Shown: positions 18,172 through 26,066 of the stretch, piece after piece
Layout: every line of letters starts with the position of its first letter
Position numbering within the stretch: position 1 is the stretch's first letter
From: Roseburia sp.
Lineage (GTDB): Bacteria; Bacillota; Clostridia; Lachnospirales; Lachnospiraceae
Assembly (NCBI GenBank): GCA_023664265.1
Contig: JAMPFV010000010.1
Coordinates: 1-64,000 of the forward strand
DNA: 64,000 nucleotides
Direction of reading: 5' to 3'
Notes under the pieces: model-generated
What the model was told of the DNA's origin: nothing
Databases searched by the model: none
What the model saw: the letters and a program-made list of their open reading frames with translations, nothing else
Position numbers and translations under genes: made by a program

Positions 18172-18566
18172 AGCGTTTCCCTCCTTCTGTATGTGAGCCT
18201 GCAAAACGGCGAGTGGTGCATTGACCGGGAAGACCTGGCATCTGGGAAGACATATCAAAAATTTGTTTCTGAATGTCTTTCTTCCTATCTATAATGTATC
18301 CCTACTGGTACACAGGAGTCTGCTCCTTCTGGCAATCTTTACCGTGTACAGACTGGGGCATATAGCCAAAAGGTAAACGCTGATACACAGCTTGCAATCT
18401 CTGAAAAATTCTTTGCGTCCTTGTGACCGTCCATGTGACAGTCCGAGGATTGTCACATATAAGGGCGTAATCCGATTTGGAATATTCGGAAATAGGTTAT
18501 GCAATTTTTGCAGGGAAACGAAAACAGTTGCCGCGGCTCATACCGGTGACGTCCAAGCTGTATAGT
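18172..18566. other. Gene-poor remnant region
   Basis: No convincing gene. It contains the right copy of the 42-bp inverted repeat (18417-18458), flanked by degenerate similarity to the antitoxin promoter region in inverted orientation. A plus-strand open stretch around 18190-18294 ending in KTYQKFVSECLSSYL has no start or ribosome site; it may be a decayed gene end. Confidence 0.5.
18417..18458. repeat. 42-bp inverted repeat, right copy
   Basis: Matches the reverse complement of 17680-17721 at 41 of 42 positions. The two copies enclose the toxin locus and the lysin remnant in about 780 bp. Confidence 0.8.
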
Positions 18567-19970
18567 TCAGTCACAAACTTTTGAGGGCATCTGCTTCAGC
18601 CTGTCTATGGGAAGACATACGGTGACAAGCGCGCCCTTCTTTGGCGCGTTCTCAAGCCGGAGCGTTCCGCCAAGCTCTGTGGTGAGCTGTCTTACAATGG
18701 CAAGCCCCAGCCCGAAATGCTCTTTGCTGCTGCGGGCGGGGTCTGCGCGGTAAAACTCTGTCGCGGCAAGCGAGAGCGCCTCGCCGGAAAATCCTGTGCC
18801 CTCATCCTGAACACAAAGATACAGCATGCGCTCCGCAATATGCGCACGCAGGAGAACCGTGCCGTTTTCAGGGGAATACTGCACAGCGTTGTCAATCAGA
18901 TTGTCAAGGATGCGCTGCAGGCTGTCCTTTGGCGCCGGCAGCGTATCCGGCAGGTTTTGGGTCAGAAGAGAGCAGGAGAGGCATTTTTTCTTTCCGAGAC
19001 TCTCAACATTTAGGACTGCAGCAGAAAGCAGCTCTTTGAGCGGACAGACGCCACAGCAGGCCTTATCCGGTATGGAGAGCGCTATCATGCCCGCCACATA
19101 CCGCTGAATCTGTTCCGCGTGCGCCAGAATAAATGTGGCATATTCCCGCTGTTCGTCGGTCTGCTTTGTCTCCAGCAAAAGCTCCGCGTTTCCGGTTACG
19201 ATGGTCAGCGGGGCCTTGATATCGTGGGCGAGTGCGGCCAACTGCCGTTTGGCCTGTTGCTCCATTGCCCACTGCTCCTTGAGCGAACGCTGTAAATCCG
19301 TCTTTAAATGCTCCAGAGAGTCCATAATGCGGTTAAAGTCGGACAACCTTGTCCGAGGCATATCAAAGACAAGATTCTGACGGCTGATTTCTCCGGCGGC
19401 TGCGGCAAGCTTCTGCAATTCCCCGTTTAATTTGCGGGCGTATCGGACAGCGATAAAAACAAAATCCGTGATAAGCATCAGAAAAAGCAGTATAAAGAAA
19501 AACAGCTCGGCGTTTGGAAAAATCCGCTGTAATAAGGGGGAAGTAAAGCTTGCAAGGAGCCGGTAGGCAATGATGACGCATTGGGTATCCGTGTCAAGAC
19601 GGAGATAAATACAGACGCCCTTGCGCCGCATACCGCCATGCGTGTCGGAGACGGCCAGCTCCAAGGCAGGCTCTAGGGCGGCTTTGCTTAAATTCGTCTG
19701 TAAAAGTGTGCCCTGCAAATCAAAAACAGCGTAATCAGCTCCCGCCGGAAGCGTTTCCGGCGTTATATCCGCGTGCGTATCAAGGGCCGCGCGCCATGCG
19801 GAAACAGAGCGTTCTACGGTGTTGGCAGGGATAATGACATGGAAACGGGTCGCGGTAAACAACAGGCCCCCCCACAGGACAGCGGTACAGAGCAGTGAGA
19901 GAATCGCGTGCGCCAGAAATATCATAAAAAAGCGGTTTAAGTTGATTTCGTTCTTTACAGAGCGTTCCAT
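18567..19970 (-). CDS. Sensor histidine kinase
   Basis: 467 residues. Two membrane segments (about 15-38 and 155-175) bracket a roughly 115-residue extracytoplasmic sensor; a HAMP-like linker, a HisKA domain with the phosphoacceptor in ALAHDIKAPLTIV and an ATPase domain with N (DNLIDNAVQYSP), G1 (DEGTGFSG) and G2 (FGLGLAIV) boxes follow. The start at 19970 overlaps the response regulator's end, so they are translationally coupled. Located after traX-like and regulator genes on the same strand; signal unknown. Confidence 0.92.
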   Translation of the reverse strand: MERSVKNEINLNRFFMIFLAHAILSLLCTAVLWGGLLFTATRFHVIIPANTVERSVSAWRAALDTHADITPETLPAGADYAVFDLQGTLLQTNLSKAALEPALELAVSDTHGGMRRKGVCIYLRLDTDTQCVIIAYRLLASFTSPLLQRIFPNAELFFFILLFLMLITDFVFIAVRYARKLNGELQKLAAAAGEISRQNLVFDMPRTRLSDFNRIMDSLEHLKTDLQRSLKEQWAMEQQAKRQLAALAHDIKAPLTIVTGNAELLLETKQTDEQREYATFILAHAEQIQRYVAGMIALSIPDKACCGVCPLKELLSAAVLNVESLGKKKCLSCSLLTQNLPDTLPAPKDSLQRILDNLIDNAVQYSPENGTVLLRAHIAERMLYLCVQDEGTGFSGEALSLAATEFYRADPARSSKEHFGLGLAIVRQLTTELGGTLRLENAPKKGALVTVCLPIDRLKQMPSKVCD

Positions 19971-20620
19971 CGGTATCCAATCCCCCAAATCGTTTCAATC
20001 GGCGCCGCCCCCACGGCGGCAAGCTTTTTGCGAATGTTCTTGACATGCTCCGTGATTGCGGAGAGGTCGCTTTCCCGGTCATAGCCGAAGACATTTTCGT
20101 AAATCTGTTCTCTGGAATATGTGCGGCCGTGATTCTTTGCGAGCAGCAGACTGATTTCATATTCGCTTTTGGTAAACGGGAGTCTCTGCTCCTCCACCCA
20201 AGCCTCGTTTTTATTCGGAAAAAACCGGATGCCTCCGACGCAGAAGCACTGATGCTTTTCGCGCCGCTCGCGCCTTAAATGCGCGTTGACGCGGGCGCGC
20301 AGCTCCAAAATGGAAAAGGGCTTTTTGATATAATCGTCCGCTCCGATGGAGAAGCCGAAGGCGACATCCTCCTCGAGGCCTTTTGCGGTAAGAAAGAGAA
20401 TGGGACAGTCCGTATAATTGCGGATTTCACCGCAGAAGGTGAAGCCGTCGATGTCCGGCATCATCACGTCGAGCAGAATGAGGTCGTAGGAGGAAAGGCT
20501 GTTTTTGAGCGCCTCCGTAATCGCGGGGATGCAGACGGTGTCATGTCCGTCCCTCACAAGTGCATTTTTAATCAGGGCGAGCATAGCCTCGTCGTCGTCA
20601 ATTGCCAGAATGTGTGCCAT
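19955..20620 (-). CDS. OmpR-family response regulator
   Basis: 221 residues. Receiver domain at 1-115 with acidic pocket DDDE, phosphoacceptor Asp in LILLDVMMPDIDG, and conserved Lys in DDYIKKPFS. A winged-helix DNA-binding domain at about 125-221 includes FTKSEYEISLLLAKNHGRTYSREQ split across helices and ends GIGYRWNAL. AAGGAGC precedes the ATG. It partners the overlapping kinase. Candidate binding repeats sit upstream of the first gene in the operon (21532-21549). Confidence 0.93.
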   Translation of the reverse strand: MAHILAIDDDEAMLALIKNALVRDGHDTVCIPAITEALKNSLSSYDLILLDVMMPDIDGFTFCGEIRNYTDCPILFLTAKGLEEDVAFGFSIGADDYIKKPFSILELRARVNAHLRRERREKHQCFCVGGIRFFPNKNEAWVEEQRLPFTKSEYEISLLLAKNHGRTYSREQIYENVFGYDRESDLSAITEHVKNIRKKLAAVGAAPIETIWGIGYRWNAL

Positions 20621-20634
20621 GGGATGCTCCTTTC

Positions 20635-21480
20635 TCAAATGAAACGGTAAAGTGCGCAGGAGAGCGCATACAGCACATAGATATGCGCCGGATAGAACCA
20701 ATAAAAAAAGTGTTTGGAACCGTGCCCCCGCGTCCCATTGTAACACAGCATCGGGACGATTGCAAAAATCTCCATCCATTCATAGGCTGACGCAAAGAAG
20801 TCCGCGAGGCCAAGCTCCGGTATCATCAGGCGCAGCCGCACAATATCCCATAGAATGCAGGTTATGGCGAAAGCGGACGCCTGCAGATACTTATTTCTGC
20901 GGGACAGCCAGAGGACGACGCCAAAAAGCAGAGTGGCGGTTCCGCCGTCCATAATGAAGGAATGAAGCGGCAGCGCTGTGAAAGCCAGAAGGTTCAGCGT
21001 AAAGCCCCCTATCGGATTTTGGAAGGCCGCCATCAGGACAGCCGCTATATAGGGGAGCAGTATCGGAATCAGGATGGCGGAAAGGCCGCGCTTCCACTTT
21101 TTGCGGGCGCACCAGTCAAAGCCCTGCAGCACGACAATGAGAATGGAGAACGAGGCCAGCATCTGATTTTGCGGGAAGAAGCCGTCGGGACGCACCAATA
21201 TATAACCTACATTATAAAAGGAGAACTGCACTGCGCCCATAAGTATTGAGAGCAGATAAATGCGCAGGAAATATTTTCGGCGGTCGCGCGTATGCGTAAA
21301 GCCTTCGATAATGCAGAATAAAAATAAGGGCGCCGCCGACCGTCCCAACAGGGAAAAGAGCAGAGGGATTTTTCCCGTGAAAGCAAAAAAGTAGTGGATA
21401 TGGTCGAGAATCATCAGCGCCATCGCGAGATATTTCAGTGCGAAGCCGGATAAGCCCCTTTGTGTTGTTGATTGTTCCAT
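20635..21480 (-). CDS. TraX-like integral membrane protein
   Basis: 281 residues, about eight hydrophobic spans, beginning with the TraX-type GFALKYLAMALMILDHIHYF. TraX in F plasmid acetylates pilin; chromosomal Firmicute homologues resemble membrane acyltransferases of unknown substrate. It heads an operon with the regulator and kinase; 14 bases separate it from the regulator start. AAGGAGG precedes its ATG. Confidence 0.85.
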   Translation of the reverse strand: MEQSTTQRGLSGFALKYLAMALMILDHIHYFFAFTGKIPLLFSLLGRSAAPLFLFCIIEGFTHTRDRRKYFLRIYLLSILMGAVQFSFYNVGYILVRPDGFFPQNQMLASFSILIVVLQGFDWCARKKWKRGLSAILIPILLPYIAAVLMAAFQNPIGGFTLNLLAFTALPLHSFIMDGGTATLLFGVVLWLSRRNKYLQASAFAITCILWDIVRLRLMIPELGLADFFASAYEWMEIFAIVPMLCYNGTRGHGSKHFFYWFYPAHIYVLYALSCALYRFI

Positions 21481-21531
21481 AGCGATAAGCCTCCTTAAAT
21501 AGATTTTATGAAAAGCTTATCAGGGATATCT

Positions 21532-21549
21532 AAGGAAAGTATAAGGAAA
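21532..21549 (-). promoter_or_regulatory. Direct repeats upstream of the traX/two-component operon
   Basis: AAGGAAA occurs at 21532-21538 and 21543-21549 on the plus strand, 11 bases apart. That one-helical-turn spacing is typical of OmpR-family binding sites, so the regulator may control its own operon. Confidence 0.4.
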
Positions 21550-21582
21550 CGGAATGTTAAAAAAAGATATATTTATTTTAAG

Positions 21583-21611
21583 TTGACAGAAAATGCTTGT
21601 AGCTATAAACT
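21583..21611 (+). promoter_or_regulatory. Promoter of the PilZ gene
   Basis: TTGACA (21583-21588), 17-base spacer, TAAACT (21606-21611). Confidence 0.7.
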
Positions 21612-21651
21612 AGAAGTATGAATTTTCGCACACACAAAGGAGTATGGTGAT

Positions 21652-21990
21652 ATGGAAGAGAGAAGAAAGAGCAAGAGAACGGATTTAAAATCGAAGCTGC
21701 TGGCGAAGAGGATTGATTCGGATGCGCAGGAGGAAATCGGCATTGATATTATCAATATATCAAAGACGGGCATCGGCTTCTACTGTGATGAGATACTGGA
21801 CATGGGCGCGGTGTATGAAGCCTACATGACCATATGGACGAAGGAGGTTATCCACGCGTTTATCGAAATCGTGCGAATTGAGAAGCATCCTGATACCTTT
21901 GAGTGTGGCGGTCTTTTTATCGGAATGCCGGAGATCGATCTGCAGAGAATCGATATCTACAATGTGGTATCCGAGAATTTGAAGGAATAG
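21652..21990 (+). CDS. PilZ-domain protein
   Basis: 112 residues forming a stand-alone PilZ domain. The c-di-GMP-binding signature is visible as the N-terminal RRKSKR and, after a strand, INISKTGIGF (the D/NxSxxG element, with Asn in the first place). Such proteins usually act as c-di-GMP effectors on motility, adhesion or envelope processes. AAGGAG precedes the ATG. A c-di-GMP link elsewhere in the window is the GGDEF fusion at 34209. Confidence 0.85.
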   Translation: MEERRKSKRTDLKSKLLAKRIDSDAQEEIGIDIINISKTGIGFYCDEILDMGAVYEAYMTIWTKEVIHAFIEIVRIEKHPDTFECGGLFIGMPEIDLQRIDIYNVVSENLKE

Positions 21991-22074
21991 ATTGAAAAAT
22001 GATTATAAGACAGCAAAAAACGCTGTCTAACAATCATTATATTTCAATCTACTATTTGTGCCGCTGAAAGCGGC
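21989..22074 (+). repeat. Compound hairpin leader before a small membrane protein
   Basis: AGATTGAAAAATGATT at 21989 pairs with an AATCATT...TTTCAATCT arm ending at 22050, enclosing AGACAGC/GCTGTCT (22008-22014, 22022-22028). CTATTTGT and a GCCGCT/AGCGGC hairpin (22060-22074) follow, just before a ribosome site. The outer arms resemble the palindrome at 8270-8305. Confidence 0.65.
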
Positions 22075-22097
22075 ATGGGGGAATAGGGAGTGGCACC

Positions 22098-22358
22098 ATG
22101 GAGCAGAGGCACAATGATTGCGGAGACAACGCTTCGCTGCATAGGAAAAAGATGGTCGCGCCGATTGTGATTTCGGTGATTATCATACTGTATTACTGCT
22201 TTTACGCGGCGATATGCCTTGTGATACCGATACCGCTTGTGGTAAGGCTTTTGATGGGTATCATACCGCTCGCGCTGATCGGCGTTATGGTGTATGTATT
22301 GATGGAAAGAATCCATGAGATAAGGAGTGGGGAAGAGGATGATCTTGGTAAATACTGA
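22098..22358 (+). CDS. Small two-span membrane protein
   Basis: 86 residues: a short charged N-terminus, two hydrophobic spans (about 20-40 and 46-67, VIIILYYCFYAAICLVI and LMGIIPLALIGVMVYVL), and a charged tail. It overlaps the start of the YbjQ-family gene by about 20 bases, so the two are probably coupled. AGGGAG precedes the ATG. Family not recognised. Confidence 0.75.
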   Translation: MEQRHNDCGDNASLHRKKMVAPIVISVIIILYYCFYAAICLVIPIPLVVRLLMGIIPLALIGVMVYVLMERIHEIRSGEEDDLGKY

Positions 22359-22650
22359 TTACATTTCAGGAAAAGAGACGGAGATGCTCGGACTTGTAAA
22401 GGGGAGCACGATTCAGAGCAAAAATATCGGAAAGGACATCTCGCAGAGCTTTAAGACGCTTGTGGGCGGCGAGCTGAAGGCTTATACGGAGATGATGAAC
22501 GAGGCCAGAGCGCTTGCGACAAAGCGGATGGTGGAGGAGGCGGAGGCTCTCGGCGCGGACGCGATTTTATGCGTGCGCTATGCATCGTCCGCAGTGATGC
22601 AGGGAGCGGCCGAGGTTATTGCATATGGGACGGCCGTAAAGTTTCGATAA
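22339..22650 (+). CDS. YbjQ/UPF0145 family protein
   Basis: 103 residues. Family features: VNTDYISGKETEMLGLVKGS at the start, a YTEMMNEARALATKRMVEEA helix and GADAILCVRYASS near the end. Members form small ring-like oligomers and are annotated as heavy-metal binding, but biochemical function is unsettled. The AGAGG site lies within the upstream small-protein gene. Confidence 0.88.
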   Translation: MILVNTDYISGKETEMLGLVKGSTIQSKNIGKDISQSFKTLVGGELKAYTEMMNEARALATKRMVEEAEALGADAILCVRYASSAVMQGAAEVIAYGTAVKFR

Positions 22651-22676
22651 GATTTAAAGATGGATTTCGGGGAAAG

Positions 22677-22726
22677 CAAGGCTCTTTTAAAAGCGCAGAC
22701 AGCCTTATAAAAGACGCCTTGTTTTT
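22677..22726 (+). terminator. Terminator between the YbjQ gene and leuD
   Basis: CAAGGC (22677-22682) pairs with GCCTTG (22716-22721), followed by TTTTT. The intervening bases contain smaller pairings. It could also act as an attenuator in front of leuD. Confidence 0.5.
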
Positions 22727-22749
22727 GTACGATAGGAAAAGAGGATTTA

Positions 22750-22802
22750 GTGTGAAAAATGAATTTTTCACACGCAAATTTGTGCTTGGGGCACAAATTC
22801 GC
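22750..22802 (+). repeat. Double-hairpin leader before leuD
   Basis: GTGTGAAAAAT/ATTTTTCACAC (22750-22760, 22763-22773) is followed directly by GCAAATTTGTGC/GCACAAATTCGC (22774-22785, 22791-22802; one mismatch), then the ribosome site. The order resembles the leaders before the chemotaxis gene and the 22098 gene. Confidence 0.6.
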
Positions 22803-22830
22803 ACGTTATGGAAGGAGCATGGTGATTAAT

Positions 22831-23298
22831 ATGGGAAAGATTTTTAAATTTCATCAGGACGTCGATACGGATCAGATTATCGCGTCACAGTACATTATAT
22901 ATCCCACCATCGACGAGATGAAGCCGCATACCTTTGAGTCGCTGGATCCGGAGTTTGCCGGCAGTGTGCAGCAGGGGGACTATGTGGTCGCGTCGGAGAA
23001 CTTTGGATGCGGTTCGTCGCGAGAGCAGGCGCCAACGGTGCTCAAGGCGTTAGGGGTGAAGGCGGTGGTCGCGAAGTCCTTCGCGCGGATTTTCTACCGC
23101 AACGCAATCAATATCGGGCTTCCCGTCATTGTCTGCAAGGATTTGTACGACAATGTGAATGCGGGGGACGAGATGGAACTTTTCATGCAGGAGGGTGTGG
23201 TGCGTGCAAACGGTAAGGAGTACGAGTGCACGAAGTTGCCGGAATACATGCAGGGTATCCTCGACCAGGGCGGATTGATCGCGTCGCTGGATCAGTGA
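22831..23298 (+). CDS. leuD: 3-isopropylmalate dehydratase small subunit, first copy
   Basis: 155 residues. Swivel-domain subunit that completes the aconitase-type active site with LeuC. Motifs: DVDTDQIIASQYI, the hallmark NFGCGSSREQAP, and AKSFARIFYRNAINIGLPV. Start uncertain: ATG 22831 lies 13 bases after AAGGAG; ATG 22819 is too close and GTG 22822 is possible. A second complete leuD/leuC pair follows. One pair may use a related substrate (2-methylmalate or homoaconitate); the sequence alone does not decide. Confidence 0.92.
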   Translation: MGKIFKFHQDVDTDQIIASQYIIYPTIDEMKPHTFESLDPEFAGSVQQGDYVVASENFGCGSSREQAPTVLKALGVKAVVAKSFARIFYRNAINIGLPVIVCKDLYDNVNAGDEMELFMQEGVVRANGKEYECTKLPEYMQGILDQGGLIASLDQ

Positions 23299-23310
23299 CG
23301 GGGTGCAGGC

Positions 23311-24150
23311 ATGAAGGGGACATATTCCACAGCGGGGAAATGCTTTGCCGCAGGCATGGCATTTACAGCGGCAGCAGCAGCTTTGACAGGCTGCGGTTAT
23401 CGGCTGAATGGAGGCCGTGAACCGGAGACCGTGCTGTATGTGGACGAAATATTCGGGAATACTCCGACGGAAACGCAGGAGGCTTTGGAGCCGCGGGAGG
23501 AAGCTTCCGAACCGCAGGAGGCTTTCGCGCCGCAGGAGGAAGCTTCCCAACCGCAGGAGGAGCCGTCCGCAGAGGCAGACGCATTCTGGTATGAGCAATA
23601 TGCGGCTGTTTTGAACGATTGGACGCTGATAGAGGACTATGGCGATTTCGGTTATCTGCCGATGTATTTTGGGGAGGACTATGCGTTTGATTCCTACTGG
23701 CTGTGCGATGTTGACGGGAACGGCATTCCGGAACTGTTCCTGCACTCGTCATCGATGGCGGTCATAACGGCGGTATTTACCTGCACAGAGGAGCAGCTTG
23801 TTTTTCTTGTGTATGATGATTTTTATGGGATTAACCAAGAGACGGGCGAGTTGGTGGTACACGGTCACTGGCACGGTGCGGGCGGCTCCTACGACAATGA
23901 ATGGTCGGCATATCAGATAGCGCAGGATAAAGCGGAATCTTCAATGTACATAGATTTTATAGACTTTTCTGAGGATGGCGGGGGAATCCGCTATACTGTT
24001 TATAATTCGGAAACGGGTGCGTACACGGAGTCGGCGGACGGGGCGGAGTATGAGGCCCTCTACGAGGCGCATGTACAGCCCTGCGTGCCGGTGCAAAACT
24101 ATACTCTGTACAACAGCGCCGATTTGAGCGGCTTGGACAGGATACAGTGA
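23311..24150 (+). CDS. Lipoprotein inserted between leuD and leuC
   Basis: 279 residues. A lipoprotein signal with lipobox ALTGC is followed by an acidic linker (about 50-90) made of repeated PQEEAS-like units, then a soluble domain with CDVDGNGIPELFLH (EF-hand-like or VCBS-type), and Trp/Tyr-rich strands. It begins 12 bases after leuD and ends 43 bases before leuC, on the same strand, so it is probably cotranscribed with them. Family not recognised; no link to leucine synthesis is apparent. Confidence 0.8.
   Translation: MKGTYSTAGKCFAAGMAFTAAAAALTGCGYRLNGGREPETVLYVDEIFGNTPTETQEALEPREEASEPQEAFAPQEEASQPQEEPSAEADAFWYEQYAAVLNDWTLIEDYGDFGYLPMYFGEDYAFDSYWLCDVDGNGIPELFLHSSSMAVITAVFTCTEEQLVFLVYDDFYGINQETGELVVHGHWHGAGGSYDNEWSAYQIAQDKAESSMYIDFIDFSEDGGGIRYTVYNSETGAYTESADGAEYEALYEAHVQPCVPVQNYTLYNSADLSGLDRIQ
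23484..23570 (+). repeat. In-frame repeats in the lipoprotein linker
   Basis: Three to four imperfect units around CCGCAGGAGGAAGCTTCC encode EPQEA/PQEEAS, giving an acidic, disordered spacer. Confidence 0.6.
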
Positions 24151-24193
24151 CGAGCGGATAAGAGATAAAATAAATGAGGAGGAGTATTTCACT

Positions 24194-25441
24194 ATGGGAA
24201 TGACGATTGCTGAGAAAATTATCGCGGCGGCGGCCGGCGTGGAGGCGGTAAAGCCGGGGGACATCCATACGGTAGCGCTTGACCGCCTGATGAGCAACGA
24301 CGGGACGACGCACCTGACGATTGATATGTATAACAGGCTGAAAAACCCGCGCATTGCGGACGTGAATAAGCTGGTGTGGATTGTGGATCACAACGTACCG
24401 TGCGACAGTGTGAAGACGGCGGCGTCGCATAAGAAGATGCGCGACTTCGCACGGGAGCACGGGATTAAATTTTACGAGGGTGCGGGCGTCTGCCATCAGG
24501 TGATGCTGGAGAACCATGTGACAAGCGGCGAGCTGATTTTCGGGGCGGACAGTCATACCTGCGCCTACGGTGCGGTCGGCGCCTTCGGAACCGGCGTGGG
24601 CTGTACGGATTATCTGTATGCCATGGTGACGGGGAAGTCGTGGCTGCTGGTGCCGGAGACCCTGCGCTTTCACTTGACGGGGAAGCTGCAGGACGGCGTG
24701 TACGCGCGGGATCTCATTCTCTCCATCATCGGACAAATCGGTGCAAACGGCGCGAATTACATGGCGATGGAATTTGGCGGTGAGGGGCTGAAGACCCTGA
24801 ACATGAGTGACAGGATTGCTATCTGTAACCTCTGCGTGGAGGCGGGGGCCAAGACCGCGCTGATGGAGGTGGACGAGATTACGCTGGATTATCTGAGGGC
24901 GCACGGCAGAGAGCCTAAGCATGTCTTTAAAAGTGACACGGATGCCGTTTTTGCAAAGGTTTATGATATTGATTTGGCGCAGATAAAACCGATTGTCGCA
25001 AAGCCGCATTTTGTGGACAGCGTTGTGGATGCGAAGGAGTGCGTCGGGACACATATCGACGAGGCGTTCCTCGGCTCCTGCAACAACGGACGGCTTGAGG
25101 ATCTGCGGGTCGGCGCGGCGCTGATAAAGGGCAGGAGGGTGCATCCGCTGGTGCGCTTTCTCGTAGTTCCCGCGAGCGCGGAGGTTTATCGGCAGGCGCT
25201 TGCGGAGGGACTTTTGGATACCTTTATGGAGGCGGGCGCAATCGTGATGAACCCGAACTGCAGTGTGTGCTGGGGAAGCTGTCAGGGCGTCATCGGTGAG
25301 GGCGAGGCGCTGATCAGCACGGGAACGCGGAACTTTAAGGGGCGTGCGGGCCACAAGGATTCGTTTGTCTATCTGGCGAGCGCGGCGACCGTCACGGCCT
25401 CCGCGATAAAGGGTGCGATTGCGACGGCGGATATGCTGTGA
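24194..25441 (+). CDS. leuC: 3-isopropylmalate dehydratase large subunit, first copy
   Basis: 415 residues, aconitase superfamily. Fe-S ligands and active-site marks: FGADSHTCAYGAVGAFGTG, GSCNNGRLEDLRVGA and the cluster Cys pair in MNPNCSVCWGSCQG. GGAGGAG precedes the ATG. Compared with the second copy it has CSVCWGSC rather than CGLCCG and GSCNNG rather than GSCTNG, so the pairs are diverged paralogues. With leuD it isomerises 2- to 3-isopropylmalate. Confidence 0.92.
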   Translation: MGMTIAEKIIAAAAGVEAVKPGDIHTVALDRLMSNDGTTHLTIDMYNRLKNPRIADVNKLVWIVDHNVPCDSVKTAASHKKMRDFAREHGIKFYEGAGVCHQVMLENHVTSGELIFGADSHTCAYGAVGAFGTGVGCTDYLYAMVTGKSWLLVPETLRFHLTGKLQDGVYARDLILSIIGQIGANGANYMAMEFGGEGLKTLNMSDRIAICNLCVEAGAKTALMEVDEITLDYLRAHGREPKHVFKSDTDAVFAKVYDIDLAQIKPIVAKPHFVDSVVDAKECVGTHIDEAFLGSCNNGRLEDLRVGAALIKGRRVHPLVRFLVVPASAEVYRQALAEGLLDTFMEAGAIVMNPNCSVCWGSCQGVIGEGEALISTGTRNFKGRAGHKDSFVYLASAATVTASAIKGAIATADML

Positions 25442-25530
25442 GCTGTCAGGCAATATGTTTGGGGATATAGGACTGACTGCGGAGCGGCTATGGGATAATC
25501 AATATTTGCGGAAAGGATGAAGACAGCGAT

Positions 25531-26025
25531 ATGGATAAATTCAGTGGAAAAATATGGATTCTCGGGGATGATATTGACACAGACATCATTATTCCCACGG
25601 AGTATCTTGCGTTAAAGACGGTGGAGGATATGGCGCCCTACGCCTTTTCCCCGCTGCGGCCGGAGCTTGCGGCGCAGATACGGGAGGGGGATATTCTTGT
25701 GGCGGGTAAGAACTTTGGCTGCGGCTCGTCGCGGGAGCAGGCGCCGGAGATTATCAAGGAGCTCGGGATTAAGTGCGTGATTGCGAAATCCTTTGCGCGC
25801 ATTTTCTTTCGCAATTCCATCAACAACGGTCTGCTGCTGATAGAGAATGACAAGCTGCAGGCGGATGTAAAGGAGGGGGACGAGATCGCGGTTGTCCTCA
25901 ACGAAGCCATCGAATATCAGGGGAACCGTTATCCGATTACCTCTCTGCCGGAAAATCTGGTGGACATTCTCAACGCGGGCGGCCTTGTGAAGGCGATGCA
26001 GAAGCGAAACGCCCTGAAGGTCTGA
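25531..26025 (+). CDS. leuD: 3-isopropylmalate dehydratase small subunit, second copy
   Basis: 164 residues. IWILGDDIDTDIIIPTEYL, NFGCGSSREQAPEII and AKSFARIFFRNSINNGLLLI mark the family. It precedes its leuC partner with overlapping stop and ATG bases near 26025. The GDDIDTDIIIP start is typical of leuD proteins paired with archaeal/clostridial-type leuC. Confidence 0.93.
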   Translation: MDKFSGKIWILGDDIDTDIIIPTEYLALKTVEDMAPYAFSPLRPELAAQIREGDILVAGKNFGCGSSREQAPEIIKELGIKCVIAKSFARIFFRNSINNGLLLIENDKLQADVKEGDEIAVVLNEAIEYQGNRYPITSLPENLVDILNAGGLVKAMQKRNALKV

Positions 26026-26066
26026 TGCACGGCGCGGAATGTTCGATGGATGGAGGAGGAAATACA

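Noticed and set aside
17891..18253. A 120-residue minus-strand frame including the toxin peptide
   Set aside because: Its upstream part crosses the other-frame lysin remnant and lacks a ribosome site, while a strong GGGAGGAGG marks the GTG at 17989.
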